A stretch of 64,000 nt of DNA from NCBI GenBank assembly GCA_029962745.1, contig CM057157.1, positions 27,793,087-27,857,086 of the forward strand, given 5' to 3'. The stretch comes from Echinometra lucunter. Lineage: Eukaryota; Echinodermata; Echinoidea; Camarodonta; Echinometridae. Position 1 is the first letter of the stretch. Each line of letters opens with the position of its first letter. The translations under genes were made by a program, and so were the position numbers. The notes under the pieces are model-generated. The model searched no databases. It saw only the letters and a program-made list of their open reading frames with translations, and was not told where the DNA came from. Shown piece after piece: positions 42,555-53,915 of the stretch.

Positions 42555-42768
42555 GTCCCAAATCTGGAACCTTTAAAGGTTCTTCAAAGAACCATTACTA
42601 TCCTATGATGTGCTCTAAAGGGTTCTGAACGGGTCTTTAGAACCATTATTCGATGTACAAGGAACCTTTTGGGGTTCTTGAAATATAAAAAACACTTAAC
42701 ACGTAGAACCCTTTTCTGTGGGGTTCTAAATACAGGACAAAATGGTTCTAACTGGCACATTTTTCTAA
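42555..42768. repeat. GAACC/GGTTC palindromic element
   Basis: At least eight copies of AGAACC/GGTTCT-like words in both orientations, such as GGAACCTTTAAAGGTTC, AAAGAACCATTA, AAAGGGTTCTGAACGGGT and GGAACCTTTTGGGGTTC. The arms pair in several ways, suggesting a foldback or MITE. It directly precedes the minisatellite at 42819. Confidence 0.6.
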
Positions 42769-42818
42769 GAACATGAACAGTGTGCATGGTACAATCGGGA
42801 ATTTGGTGGTATGTGTTC

Positions 42819-42944
42819 AAATTACCATGGTTTACCGTCAAATTACTGTGGTGTACCATGAAATTACCGTGGTGTACCATGAAATTACCGTGGTGTACCA
42901 TCAAATTACCGTGGTGTACTATCAAATAAACATGGTTGTACCAT
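42819..42944 (+). repeat. 21-bp minisatellite AAATTACCGTGGTGTACCAT
   Basis: Five units of exact 21-bp period start at 42819, 42840, 42861, 42882 and 42903, with a degenerate sixth at 42924. Each contains the near-palindromic ACCGTGGTGTACCATG. The period is a multiple of three, so a repeating Val-Tyr-His-x-Ile-Thr frame appears on both strands; there is no other sign of a gene. Confidence 0.92.
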
Positions 42945-43074
42945 GGGTACCGTGGTACCCCCCTTTTTTTTTTATAGGGATACCCTGTTCTGAAAGAGAG
43001 GTCAAAATATCCCTTAACATTTAAAACTGCAAGATTTGTGAACACGTATGAGACTGAGTAGTTAAGACGCAGTA

Positions 43075-43920
43075 GATTCCTAAGTTGGCTCCAAGCTAGC
43101 CTTTGGGCAAGGCCTCGCCCGCTGCTTGTCTGCCAAGCAGGGTTTGAAAAAATAGACTAAACAGTGTGAATTTATGGCAGTGATCAGTGGACCGAGCCGC
43201 GTCAGCGGCGAGGCCTTTGCTAACTTGCGGAGTCATGCATATGCATGAGGGTCATGCATTATGCATGAGGGTCTTGCATATACAGCAGCTAGCGACGATC
43301 GTGACCAATCGTAACTGTTTTAACCGCGGTGTGTTATATGGATTCGTTCATTAAATTATGGGGGGATAGATATTCAAATGTACTAAATAGTGAACAATAT
43401 TCAGTTCAATTTTCATTAAAACAGATAGATTTATTAAAGAAAATGAAAAATTTGATGACTAGCTGTATTTACTATTTTGCTAAATAAGTAGATTTATTGT
43501 AAAATTTTCCTCTCTCCTTTTTCATTTCAACCTACGCATAGTGGATCGCGCGATCAGCTGGTCGATCAGCTGTTATTGTACAACACGTCGAACGTTAGGA
43601 CATGTGAATAATAAATATTCATAAGTTCTCTCGAATCGTCTACTCTGATTGGTGTATCGGATTCGAACAGGCGGTTTGGGGGGCTTTCTCGGTAAGCTAC
43701 TTTGCATCTATTTATCTACCGATTCGGTAGCGGAAATATAGTACAGAACAAAAGAAATAAACTACAACAACCACTCAGGTTAGTAAAGGCCTTGCTGCTG
43801 ACGAACCTCCGGCCACGGATCACAGTTGTCGTGCGATTAGTCTATGTATTCAGGCGCGTTTAGGGAAATAATAGCACCAAGTGCCTTGGCTAAAGGCTAG
43901 CTCCAAGCGAATTATCACTA
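43075..43920. mobile_element. Candidate 0.8 kb inverted-end element
   Basis: Left GGCTCCAAGCTAGCCTTTGG then GCAAGGC pairs with right GCCTTGGCTAAAGGCTAGCT then CCAAGC. The interior is CpG-richer than the flanks, with ATGCATATGCATGAGGGTC repeats and a palindromic patch GATCGCGCGATCAGCTGGTC. No long frame. The exact ends and any target duplication are uncertain. The palindromic interior could alternatively be regulatory. Confidence 0.45.
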
Positions 43921-44153
43921 TGATAACAAAATCCACTTTACCTATCTTTACCAATAATGATTTTCTGAGCGCCAAATCTTAAAGAGAGAATTCCTTTGAG
44001 TATTCCGATAGCAGCACGAAAAAAAATCTGGACTTGGTCGTGACAAAATACTAAATACGAAAAAGCTCGCCGGTCAGGGGCCAACCAAATTTGGCGATAA
44101 CAAAACGTGTTGTAATGAGCTTATTTTCATGCTTTGAGGTGGCATGAAAATCT

Positions 44154-44289
44154 GGGGAGCGTTTCATCAAGTGTCTTGTCAGCGGTTTGTACCGACAACT
44201 GTATAAGCTACTGAAATCCTTGCGTCTGATTAGCTGAGAGCAAATTTGTCTGTAAAAATCACTGACAAGATACTTAATGAAACGCCCCG
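44154..44289. mobile_element. MITE, GAGCGTTTCATCAAG subfamily, copy 4
   Basis: Ends GGGGAGCGTTTCATCAAG and CTTAATGAAACGCCCC, inner GTTTGTACCGACAACTGTA and GATTAGCTGAGAGCAAATT. Almost the same length and layout as 37644-37781. Confidence 0.85.
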
Positions 44290-45379
44290 CTTGACTCATT
44301 TCGTGACAAAGTATGGAAATAAGAACTTTTTGGTTTATAGATATAATCTTTCGAAAAACAGTCGCAAGTCTGCTGTCACATTTTTTGGCTAAAAAAAAGT
44401 GAATTTGGTGAAAATAATGAGCTGATGTATGCGTCAGTGTGAGGTGATATCAGCACTTTTCCTAATGCCAGGCAATTAGCAGGATTAATCTTCTCTTTTT
44501 AAAGAAGACTCGCAATGTTTATCACATTCTGCCCCCACTGAACAATTTTCTTCACCACCCCCTTCTATTTCAAGACTCTGATTTTAGATTTTAAAATAAT
44601 TTGATCAGTAATACTTATTTTTCTTAGTTTTTTAATGAAAATTTTCAACAACACAAAAAAATCCACCCAAAGTTTGCACCAGATCGTTCAATTTCAGTTA
44701 TAAAAATGCAAAAGATCCCTCGCGTGGGAGGGGGATACCTCCTCGCTTGCGTTTTCCCTAGAATACTGAACACATTCTTGCTTCCCCCCTCCCCCGGAAA
44801 AAATTCCTGCGTATACGGCCATGCTCCCGTCATATCATATGGGAAGAGACCTGACAGTATACGTCTACTGTAATTTACAGCATAGCTTTTTATCAAAATC
44901 CCAGAGACAAATATTACATTCACGAGTAAAATATCGTATTTCAAAGATTTGATTGCAAATTACCTGACATAGCAATGCTTAATGTATGCAATGTGCATTC
45001 TGACTCGGGTTCTGACTAGGGTATTCAAGTAAAGTGACTTTGAAAATGATAATGCACGGGTGGCATACTTATCATATAGAGGACAGGGGGTGCCGCCCCC
45101 CCCCCGGCATTCAAAAAAATTAATCCCCTTTTTTTGTTCTTTGGTTTTTTTGCATGTCACAGTTGTTTTTTTTTTAAATAAAAAAACTACCCAGAAAAGT
45201 CGAGGATCTTTTTCACGTTTTAAGGCAAAATTCTTCCCATTGGCGAATTTATATTTCGTCAATTTCTTTAAATGGGGATCAGAATTTAAACACATTTTCG
45301 AGGGTAGATGTGCCACCTTTACAAGCAGTTAAAGTGATCTGCATAGAAATTAACTACCGGCAACCATTGAAATGCTTAC
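44290..45379. other. Unassigned stretch
   Basis: No supported gene. Frames of 90-118 codons at 44645-45332 on both strands overlap one another, contain homopolymer-derived runs (C run at 45097-45106, T runs at 45128 and 45168) and lack motifs. Confidence 0.35.
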
Positions 45380-45518
45380 CAGGGGCCAGTTTCTTGAAAC
45401 CGTCATAAGTCTAACTTCTTGGACATCCCACTGAAACGTGTATTGTGAAATTAACACGCGTTTCAGTGCGATATCCATGAACTTAGACTTGTGACGGTTT
45501 CGAGAAACTGGACCCTGG
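45380..45518. mobile_element. MITE, GAAACCGTCATAAGTCTAA family, copy 2
   Basis: Starts CAGGGGCCAGTTTCTTGAAA and ends TTTCGAGAAACTGGACCCTG, with inner CCGTCATAAGTCTAACTTCT and TGGACATCCCACTGAAACG paired to inverted partners. 139 bp, sister of 5404-5544. Confidence 0.85.
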
Positions 45519-45818
45519 TGTCTTTCCTCCCCTTTTCTTTGACCAATGTTCCATAGCCATGATTGCCTTTTGTATAGGTTTAGTTCAGGGAAGAGCTAGT
45601 TGAGTGAACATGAATGGGAAGAATGTGATTGGGTGTATGTGATGTGCGGGGTTTCACTGCCTGTCTGGACTATTCAGTCTCACTCAGTGTTTCATTAGAG
45701 GACTGAGACCATGTTTCCTACTGGTAGCTAACAAAGTCATACATCTATGCCTGCAAGAATTGTAGAAAAAAAATCAAGCTTAAATTGCCTAGTGAAATTG
45801 TGGCTCTTCTTTTATCAG

Positions 45819-45930
45819 GACCGGGTTCTGTAACATCTAGTCAGCGAGATTATCTGTGAAGTTTTCTGTGTGGCTGCTCTGTAAATCTGAACTCGAAAAC
45901 TGTGTGGCGCCTCAACACCAAAGAATGATT
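45819..45930 (+). ncRNA. Candidate non-coding exon with strong splice sites
   Basis: A 112-nt segment between a strong acceptor (GGCTCTTCTTTTATCAG) and a consensus donor (GTAAGTATG). All three forward frames contain stops, so if it is an exon it is untranslated: a lncRNA exon or a 5' UTR exon. It lies upstream of the small open exons at 52244, 53508 and 56580 on the same strand, but a shared transcript is only a guess. Confidence 0.3.
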
Positions 45931-47262
45931 GTAAGTATGATGAAAGGCTCCATCGGTAGAAGCATTTTGCCAAATACTGACGAAATGCAGTGGCTAAACA
46001 CAAACCAGACTAGCAGACTTTTTTACTTGCACCATATGTAAATAGAACACTTAGCACTTCATGTCTTTTGTGACACACAAATACACACACACTCCTCTCA
46101 TCTGCAAGAATCTTCAGGAGTGAAGGCAGAGTAAACCAAGAAGAAGAAGAAGAAGAAGAAGAAAGATGAAATACTTTCCTGCCTGCTGATATACAATATT
46201 ATTTACGGAAATGTATTTAAGGGATGATAAATGAAGATATCCTTGATGTGAAAAGTGCCTTTTAGCCAGTTTAACCTTAGTGTAAGTGGGGCGCAGCCAT
46301 TTTCTCTGTAATGTGACGCAACTTATGGACTTGTACATGAGCATTGCAAAGTGTTTATTTCAGAAACCTTTACTTTTAAACGCAGGAAAATCATAGCTAT
46401 AAAGGTGAAATTAATGTTTAGGATTAAAATATAAAACAGAGAGAAAACAGCTAAATAATTATAAAATACTAAATACAGCAGTTTAATTAGGTAACTTCTG
46501 TTTGGAGCCAGAAGGGCGTTAAGTCTGTATAAAATTATATGAGTTAGCCCTTCTGGCTCTGAACTGAATGGCAGCCGTTTCCTAAAAATCACGGTAAGTG
46601 AATACTAATTACCGTATATAGTAAGGGGTAAGATGTTCGCCGAGATTGGTAAACATCACCCAAGATACTACCTAAGATGGCTGCCATTTTGAGGTCAAAG
46701 ATGGCCGTCGGCAGATTAAAAAGCCATGACGACATGGAAATTACCATTCACAATAGAAATGTCTTTTGTTGGCTTTAAAAAGCTTGTTAAAATCTGTACT
46801 TTTTTTAGCAGCCTTATATACGAATCCAGATGGCATCTTAGAAAATAAACACTATGGTATTTCAGTAGGTTTACTGCTTTTCTTATTCTAAGATTGCCAG
46901 AATAGACAGATAGAAGGGAACAAAGTATCAAGTTTAAGGTCACTGGGTCGTTAGACCTATGGTTCATTGTTCAATTTAGTGAAGGGTCACGGATTCCAAG
47001 TGCTGTCGATTAATTTGTTAATGTGGTGCTTTCAAATGAAGCCATGTCGTCATTAACATGAACTAAAATTACGTCATACAAATTCTTTGGTAGTCATTTG
47101 GGATGCCATTTTGATTCCCCAGCTTTTAGCCAAGAGAACACTTACTGATTATAGTCATTGATTTTCGGATCCTAAAACCAACAATAAGCTTACAGACACA
47201 AAAAAAATCACGACTGTATGAGGACTTCGTAGTGACTTGTGATCACTTAGCCACGTTAACCG
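45931..47262. other. Unassigned stretch with one hairpin
   Basis: No gene supported. A GAA run lies at 46137-46161. A hairpin forms between GAGCCAGAAGGGCGTTAA (46504-46521) and TTAGCCCTTCTGGCTCTGA (about 46544-46562). GGCTGCCATTTTGA-like words recur near 46678, 47107, 47770 and 48120. Confidence 0.4.
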
Positions 47263-47265
47263 TTA

Positions 47266-47537
47266 AGCCCACCGCACATGCGATCCGACTGCGACCCGAT
47301 TTTCGAACAAATGGCACTTTGCATTAAATATGACAATTTAAAGAAGTAAAATTATCTGATTCGAAGTTCGGAATAATAATAGAAATACTAAAATCGAAAT
47401 TTAACTGCAAGCCTGTAGGTTGGAGTAATGGCCAAATCGGCTTTAAATCGTCGCCGATCGCAAGATTGCTATGATGACATTTCGATTCGGAATTGAGTTC
47501 GCTTTTATTCCTTTGATCGTATAGTGTGCGGTGGGCT
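47266..47537. mobile_element. PIF/Harbinger-like MITE with TTA target duplication
   Basis: TTA at 47263-47265 and TTA at 47538-47540 flank perfect inverted ends AGCCCACCGCACA and TGTGCGGTGGGCT. Length 272 bp, no transposase frame. Three-base TTA/TAA target duplications are characteristic of PIF/Harbinger elements, so I assign that superfamily provisionally. Confidence 0.82.
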
Positions 47538-48002
47538 TTAAGGGGCAATCTTGGATACTGGATTGCATTAAAAGATATTGCTGTCAACAATAATCCACTT
47601 CTCTTCATTTTGAGAAAATGATGGGCCATTTTGGACTTCCTGGTTAATCTAAGTACTTTCGACATTCTAGGGTCGCAATGGACTCTGCACCCCAAGAGCC
47701 TTGGTGAAGACATCAAATTCACATATCTAATAGGATGCATATTTCATGATTAGTGCCTGTTTTAGGTACCGGCAGCCATTTTAGATTACAAAATGGTGGT
47801 GGTCTTATACATATATTGAATATAAGGCTTCTAAATACTGGATGATATACTTTTAACCGTATCGTAAAAGTACTAATAATCAAATCTCTGTATATGCAAT
47901 TCAGATAGTGTTCACTGACAGTTATTTTTTCCAACAAATCTGAATTGACACGGAAATTGCATCTCTGGAATGGATATGCATTTATTTATAGCCAGTTTAC
48001 CC

Positions 48003-48095
48003 CTGGACCCCTCAGAAGAACAGCCTGTCGCTGAAGAGGGCCATCCAGCCCACGAGTGGAGAAGAAATAAATAAAATAAAATAAATAAAATAAGT
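48003..48095 (+). repeat. LINE/SINE 3' tail copy
   Basis: GGACCCCTCAGAAGAACAGC, GCTGAAGAGGGCCATCCAGC and a tail of tandem AAATA units. Same layout as the copies at 2236, 29150 and 33772. Confidence 0.6.
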
Positions 48096-49600
48096 TTAAG
48101 GTTCCAGCGGTTATCTTGGACGCCATCTTGAAAATGACCACTTTGTCCGTTTTTCTTTCCTAACTTCATACTCTACTTCATACTGGAATCCGTTGAAAAA
48201 AAATCTTTCCTTTTTCTTTTCTTTTCTTTCTTATCATACCCTACTGACATGATTGACCCGCCTAGTTTGGTATTCTTTAAAAATCTTTAATTTCACATTA
48301 ACTTCAAAAAGTATTTCGGAATGCAAAAAAAATGTTTGAAATATCTTTTATAAATCAGTTGTAGCAAGTTATAATATACTTTAACTCAACAGTAGATAGA
48401 AAAGAATGGATTGCCAGATGTTTGCCTGACTTAGCAGCATTTATGCATGAAATCTGTGTATGTCAGGCATGGTTAATCACAGGGAAATGAAATGTCTATG
48501 TATTTACATTTCTCTCTTCAACCAGATATGAATGAGTTGAGCTCGAGGAATTGGGAATTAAAGGAAGCCAAACCCCAAGCACTGAACTTCAGTTATTCCG
48601 AGAGATTTATTTTTTTATTGTCCATCAATCTAATTCCAATCAAAGTGTATGAGAAATTTATAAAAATAGAATAATTACACCTCAACACGACATAAGCATC
48701 GCCATTTTCGTGAGACTTGACATACTACTATCTGAAGTCGATTGCATTGTAAATTTACTCAAATTTAAAAGCTGTTTTTCCTACGTGTATGTGGTGATGT
48801 AGTATTTCATTCGCTTTTTATTTTCTTTTGTACTACAAAATTCAAAACGTAAATTGCATGAATAAGTAGCGTGAAGGATTCGCACAAATGGAAATTTTAT
48901 TTTTCAAACTTGTGCTTTAGCATTTAAAAAAAATGTATTCAAGTTACAGTTGTTCCCTCTCAGGGAAGTCACTCCGTTTTTATCTTTGGAGGACACTCTC
49001 AAAGGGGGGGGGGGGGGGGGGGAAACACACCATAAAGGCCTCGGCTTAAAAAAAATAGCGGGAGGGGGGGGGGAGGGTTGAGTAGACAAACTCTATTGTG
49101 TCCCCCACCCTTGAAACTTTCAGCCAATCCCCTATCAGTATGGAAAAAACGATCTGGGAATCAGCCAATCAGAGAACTTCTTAGATACTATGCGGGGTTT
49201 CTGCTTGGCTGTACTAACATTAGTACTTCATCTGCTCCACCGAAATTCTCAAAGAATATGTTGAAGTTTGCCGAGATTTTGCACATTTAAAGGAATCGTA
49301 GGTATATTTTGACTGAACTATTTATGTACGATTTTCCATGTGACTTGTGATTATAGTTAAAAAGTAATGTAAAAAATCTTTTTCACTGCACGCTCTGTAT
49401 GTTTGTAAGTTGGATAACGGTCCCATATATAGACTTTTGTGTGGTGAATTTGAAGGCAAAATGTTTCAGTTAACGTTGCTGTGCCCAGATTTACGTTTGA
49501 TTTTGAGTTTATGAAATAAGAAATATATCAAAAAGGTAATGCCACACTATTTGCATATTAAAAAGAAATATTTTAGATGGTAATTTAGAAATAGTTGCTA
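48096..49600. other. Unassigned stretch
   Basis: AT-rich. G runs lie at 49003-49021 and 49065-49078. A good acceptor-like site (TTTCTCTCTTCAACCAG, ending about 48527) precedes a short open frame beginning MNELSSRNWELKEAKP, but no convincing donor follows. No gene is claimed. Confidence 0.35.
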
Positions 49601-50470
49601 TGGGCGGCCGTCCCCTGTGAGCAGCCAGTGGTGAATAAAAACTAAAAATTAAAAAAATATTTTTGATATCCCTTCAAAATTACCTTGGACAGTCTCAGGT
49701 AGGTTCCAGTGCACCAAAAAAACATACTCAGCGAAAGCAGTAAGCATAAATGAGTCTCATTGAATATCATCATTAGAAGTCGACACCACCAGTCACTGAC
49801 TGAAAAATGGCAGAAACTTTGACATACTTAAGCCAACACTTGAGCTTTATTTGTTCAATTTGATAACTGATTTGATTTTTATTTAAGAGAATGAAGTTCA
49901 TGGTCCATATTTTGCTGCAGAAATTCTTGTTTATACCACCAGAGAAAAGGTTGCATGGGGGTGGCCGCTCACCAGAGGCATTTCTCAAGATGGGTCCTGT
50001 GAGCGGCCACCCTATGTAAAACGTGTACAAAATGCAGGTTTTGTAGGAGATTGTACTCTGCCTTCATTTTTTTTGTCACGGCATTTGGTAGATCATCACT
50101 TTTGACAGATTTTATGGGTTTCTACACAGTATTATTACTTTTCATAAAGTATTGGTGTGTAAAGCGTGAAATACAATATTAATTTTGTTTACTTCGTCAC
50201 AAAGTTGGCGCTAAATGCTCGCCAAATGATAGGCAGTCGCCCATAGGGGTAGGGGCGGCCGCACACAGGACCCCTAACATCATTTTGAAAAATGAACACT
50301 ACTGACCACGTAATTGGTCAATAATTTTAAGTTTGTCCTCTATTCAATTAGCAGGTATTTGGACTCTGCATTGATGGTATTGAACTACATGTATGTGCGA
50401 GTCTTTAATTAATAAATATAAATAAATTCCCTTTAAGTGGCCGCACACCAGAGCCGGTACTCTATACTAA
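49600..50470. repeat. GTGAGCGGCCAC repeat cluster with perfect hairpin
   Basis: Variants of GGCGGCCG / TGAGCGGCCAC next to CCTGTG or ACAGG occur at about 49605, 49961, 49998, 50253 and 50441. Arms 49959-49971 (GGGTGGCCGCTCA) and 50000-50012 (TGAGCGGCCACCC) form a perfect 13-bp stem. The cluster may be one or more nested foldback elements; ends are not resolved. Confidence 0.5.
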
Positions 50471-51827
50471 CTGTTAGGCCTAACGTTAGTCCAAACTGTT
50501 AGATCTACTTGCTTCCTGTTGACACGGACAGACTCAATCATCATTGGACATTTTTCCTAATGTTAATTCATTTTTTTTGGAACATCAACTTCAAGATGAC
50601 ATAAAAGAAGTACGTACTATGATGCTGAAATTGCATAAAACTGTTTTTCCAAATCAAAATAATATCAACCCAAAATGTCTCCTCTGAGTGAGAGGGCAGA
50701 AAGAAAAACTTATTTTCTTCATTTAAATCTAACTTAACTGTTAACTGTATACTAGGAAACTCATTTTTACTGAGTTGCTTCCTTTGCTTTGTCACTGGGT
50801 GGCAGAATGGAATGCTGCTCTAAAAGACAAAAAAAAATCTTTGTTTAACACTTCTGTAGTGTAAGGATAATGGATGAATATGGTATAATTCACCTTTTTG
50901 TCTACCAGTCAAAGAGTGATCCCATCTGCAAATGAAAAAAAAAAAAATAGTATAGGTCTACTCTATCTATGGCTCATTATCTATCTATGGCTCTTTACTG
51001 AATGCAGGCATGCTGCCAGATACTATAGCTGGGATCACTCATACTATGGACCCTACGACAGATGGACTAACCGGACCCTTTCTTTGATCAAATGACTGCT
51101 GCCACCTGATAATGTGTATGTTGATGAGCACATCCATTTGTCATGATAACGATGATTATGTAATCACGAATCGTCACAGACAAAACAACTTTTTATCTTT
51201 CTTTGAATTCATTTTGCTGAAATGTAATTTCAGGAAACATATCGTAATTTAAGATCAGTTAGAGGACCAGCAAACCCTGAATTATGGCAATTTGTATGAT
51301 ATGAGATTGATCATTGCTGGAGGGGACACTTGTGAACATGCATCTGACCTTGCCTAGCTTTGAGAAATACATATCATCTACTGTCCTTTTACCTCATATT
51401 CCTGGAAAATGGATCCGATAAGTTTCAAAATGTAGTTTAGAATCATTATGTAATAACAGTCAAATTTACAGGTCTCTCTTATAAACTAGCTACTTTTTCT
51501 GTTGAAAAATGCATATATGATAAATTTCATTGTACGCCACAATTGCACATGCATTTCCATGATTTTAAGTGATTCATTTTCTTCTACGATGCATTTTATA
51601 GATTTCTCTTCTCAAGACAAAGTTCTGGTTCTTTTATGGCTGACAGACGGTGGTCATAATGAGATCAAAGTTGGGAAGCATGTTTTGAATGTCATTGTGA
51701 TACTTTTGACAGAGTCAGGTGCATGAATTCATTATGGTACCGACCAGTGTCCATCTGTACATGTCCATGCTCCCGCGAATGCAGGGTTAAAGATAGCCAG
51801 GATATGAGTCAGAGAAATTTTAGGACT

Positions 51828-51860
51828 GCAGGGCCTTCCAGAAGAACAGTATATAGTATG
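51828..51860 (+). repeat. Partial LINE/SINE tail
   Basis: GCAGGGCCTTCCAGAAGAAC followed by AGTATATAGTATGG matches the first half of the tails at 29150 and 33772. The second half is missing. Confidence 0.45.
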
Positions 51861-52243
51861 GCCATTTTGCGTCAAATCACCTATTTTGTAACATTAAAAC
51901 CTACCCCTTTCAAATATGGTACATGGGGTTAGATATTTCCCACGCCTGAACTTTCAAGTTTTAGTTCTATTAGCCAAACACTTTCATGCTATGGCACATG
52001 CTCCACAGGCATATTGGCACAAAATTCTCACTTTTTTCAATTTTGAAGTGACCATATAGATGTTATTGGGTCAGTTTTGTTGATAATGACATGTTTAGAA
52101 AGGTAAGGACAAAATCTATCTCAATGTACTGTATTTACATGTCCAAAGAATGTACAGTTCAATGAACTATTTATCTTGCTTTAACATGGTTATGCCAAGA
52201 TCTTTTATACAATGTTTGATAACACGATCTTCAGTGATTGCAG

Positions 52244-52345
52244 GGAGAGTTTCGTCAGGATAACTTCAATGCTACCACGCAAATCTTGAGAGATGCAGGA
52301 AGTGCAGCAAGGGTGACCAGAGAGGGCACTGCGGAGGATCAGAAG
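52244..52345 (+). other. Candidate coding exon (34 codons)
   Basis: Acceptor GATTGCAG and donor GTATGC bracket a segment open in one frame only, with residues ATTQILRDAGSAARVTREG and ending EDQK, phase 0. Spliced to 53508-53532 and then 56580-56641 it stays in frame and ends at TGA, giving a C-terminal stretch of about 63 residues. I recognise no family. It may instead be non-coding. Confidence 0.28.
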
Positions 52346-53099
52346 GTATGCTTTCTTAAACCTCATTCGGCATGATTAGTAGTCTAGTACATATGCTTGT
52401 GGAAACATACTTGTAGTTTACAACTTATATCAGTAAAGAGGTTTATCTGATGAATAATGTAACATTGGGCATTACTACTTAGTTCTTTTTTCTGCACTCG
52501 CTACAAAACCATGTGTTTATTTCAGACCGGGATGTCAAATTTGGTTTGATGAGTACTCTGTGATGCATGTCGATGTCTTTGAAGTTTACAATTACATCCT
52601 GGGCGGATCAAGACTGTTTTTTCGTATTTCATTCGTTTGATATTCCAGTTGAGGAGGAAAAAACTTCACAGCTTTTCTGTTTGGCTAACTTATCTCACTT
52701 GCTATTTACTGAATTGAATTTGTAAATGACAGCCAATTGCTGAATTGCTCAAAATTTACTTTTTAAAAACATTTCCAAATATAAGCAGAAGATGATGATA
52801 TGTAAGATACTCTGACATGCGATCCCAAGTGAAGAGAGAATCATAAGTATAAAACATACACTGACTGTAAATCATGAATTGTAAATCATAAATCATCATC
52901 CATCAATCATAAATCTACTTGGAGTAGGCTGACTTGTACCTCACGCACTGCTCGTGATATGAGAGAAAGCTGCAAATCCAAGCGACACAGATGGTAAAGG
53001 CTCATTCAAATATCTAGTGGCAAATCCCCACGGTTTTTTAAGTGTTCACATATGCATATAACATGGTAAACTGCGTCACTTATGATAAAGAAATATGCA

Positions 53100-53340
53100 T
53101 TAACAGAGCTGCCAATTAGTAGGATTTTATCCTATTTAGTAAGATTTTTAAGGGGAATATGACACTAAATAGGATTTTTCCCACTGAAATAGGATTTTTG
53201 AAACTTGTAAGAATGATTCTTTATACTGTTGGATGTTTCAAAATTTGAAACAAATAGGATTTTGGGCTTGAAAATAGGATAAAAAGAAATAAAGAATAGG
53301 ATTTTTGCCCAATTGGGGTTGGCAGCGCTGCATTAACGCG
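53100..53340. repeat. AATAGGATTTTT repeat with short inverted ends
   Basis: AGAGCTGCCAA near 53106 and TTGGCAGCGCTG near 53321 are inverted ends. Inside, ATAGGATTTT appears at least six times with variable spacing. A small non-autonomous element is likely. Confidence 0.5.
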
Positions 53341-53507
53341 TCAACGCTCAAATACAAGGGTTTTGCCTAAATTTGCACAGATGAAGTCATGTCATATTTT
53401 GTGCTAATTTGATTCGGCCACACTTTTTTTGCCACCAGGAGGCAAAAAAAATACCTCTTCCATTGCATTTATGCCTACAGAAAATACTATTTTTCTGTTT
53501 TCTCCAG

Positions 53508-53532
53508 GACATCGCTAAGAGGATAGCCATCA
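53508..53532 (+). other. Candidate 25-nt micro-exon
   Basis: Strong acceptor TTTTTCTGTTTTCTCCAG and donor GTGAGT flank 25 nt reading DIAKRIAI in the frame carried from 52244-52345. It joins in frame to 56580-56641. Reading through the donor meets a stop within 11 codons. It could also be the left edge of the exon-like cassette ending at 53730. Confidence 0.28.
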
Positions 53533-53591
53533 GTGAGTATGGAAGCCAAATTGGACATCAATGAGACAATGGACATCAATGGACATCAAAT

Positions 53592-53830
53592 CTCCCAGAT
53601 TTGCAAGATGACAGACAGTGACACTTTTGAGGGCAGGAGCATCGCTGCATGCGATGCCTGGAGGAGCTTCTGAAGATGTCCTAGACGGCTAAGACCATTT
53701 GGAACAGCAAGCCAGAGAAGTTTGCTGAAGGTAGGTCCAGGGTCAGGTGCAGGTTTTTGTGAAGGTTGGGAGGTGCACAACTTGACAAATTTTCAACAGG
53801 CAGAAAAAAATGGGTAAGGATATTTTCACT
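53592..53830 (+). repeat. Exon-like cassette, copy 1
   Basis: Aligns with 55594-55812 over about 240 bp. Shared words include GCCTGGAGGAGCTT, GGCTAAGACCATTTG, CCAGAGAAGTTTGCTGAAGG, TAGGTCCAGGG and CACAACTTGACAAATTTTC. Both copies carry the same donor-like site after GCTGAAG (GTAGGT; intron start 53731 here). Neither shows a conserved open frame, so a duplicated non-coding exon or a dispersed repeat is more likely than a protein exon. Confidence 0.6.
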
Positions 53831-53915
53831 TTCCTCGTTTGATAATTTACATTTAAAAAGTTGTGGATACACAAAAGAAAATGGGCTAGGAAACTGGGGA
53901 ATCAGACTTTATAGA

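Noticed and set aside
50999..51092. Possible terminal exon reading ARYYSWDHSYYGPYDRWTN
   Set aside because: Protein-like composition, but the acceptor is weak and no upstream exon was seen. The sequence also forms inverted words (AGTGATCCCA / TGGGATCACT) with 50918-50930, suggesting a repeat.
53586..53780. Minus-strand frames shared between 53586-53780 and 55545-55772
   Set aside because: Similar peptides arise from the duplicated cassette DNA. Frames differ in length and have no motif.
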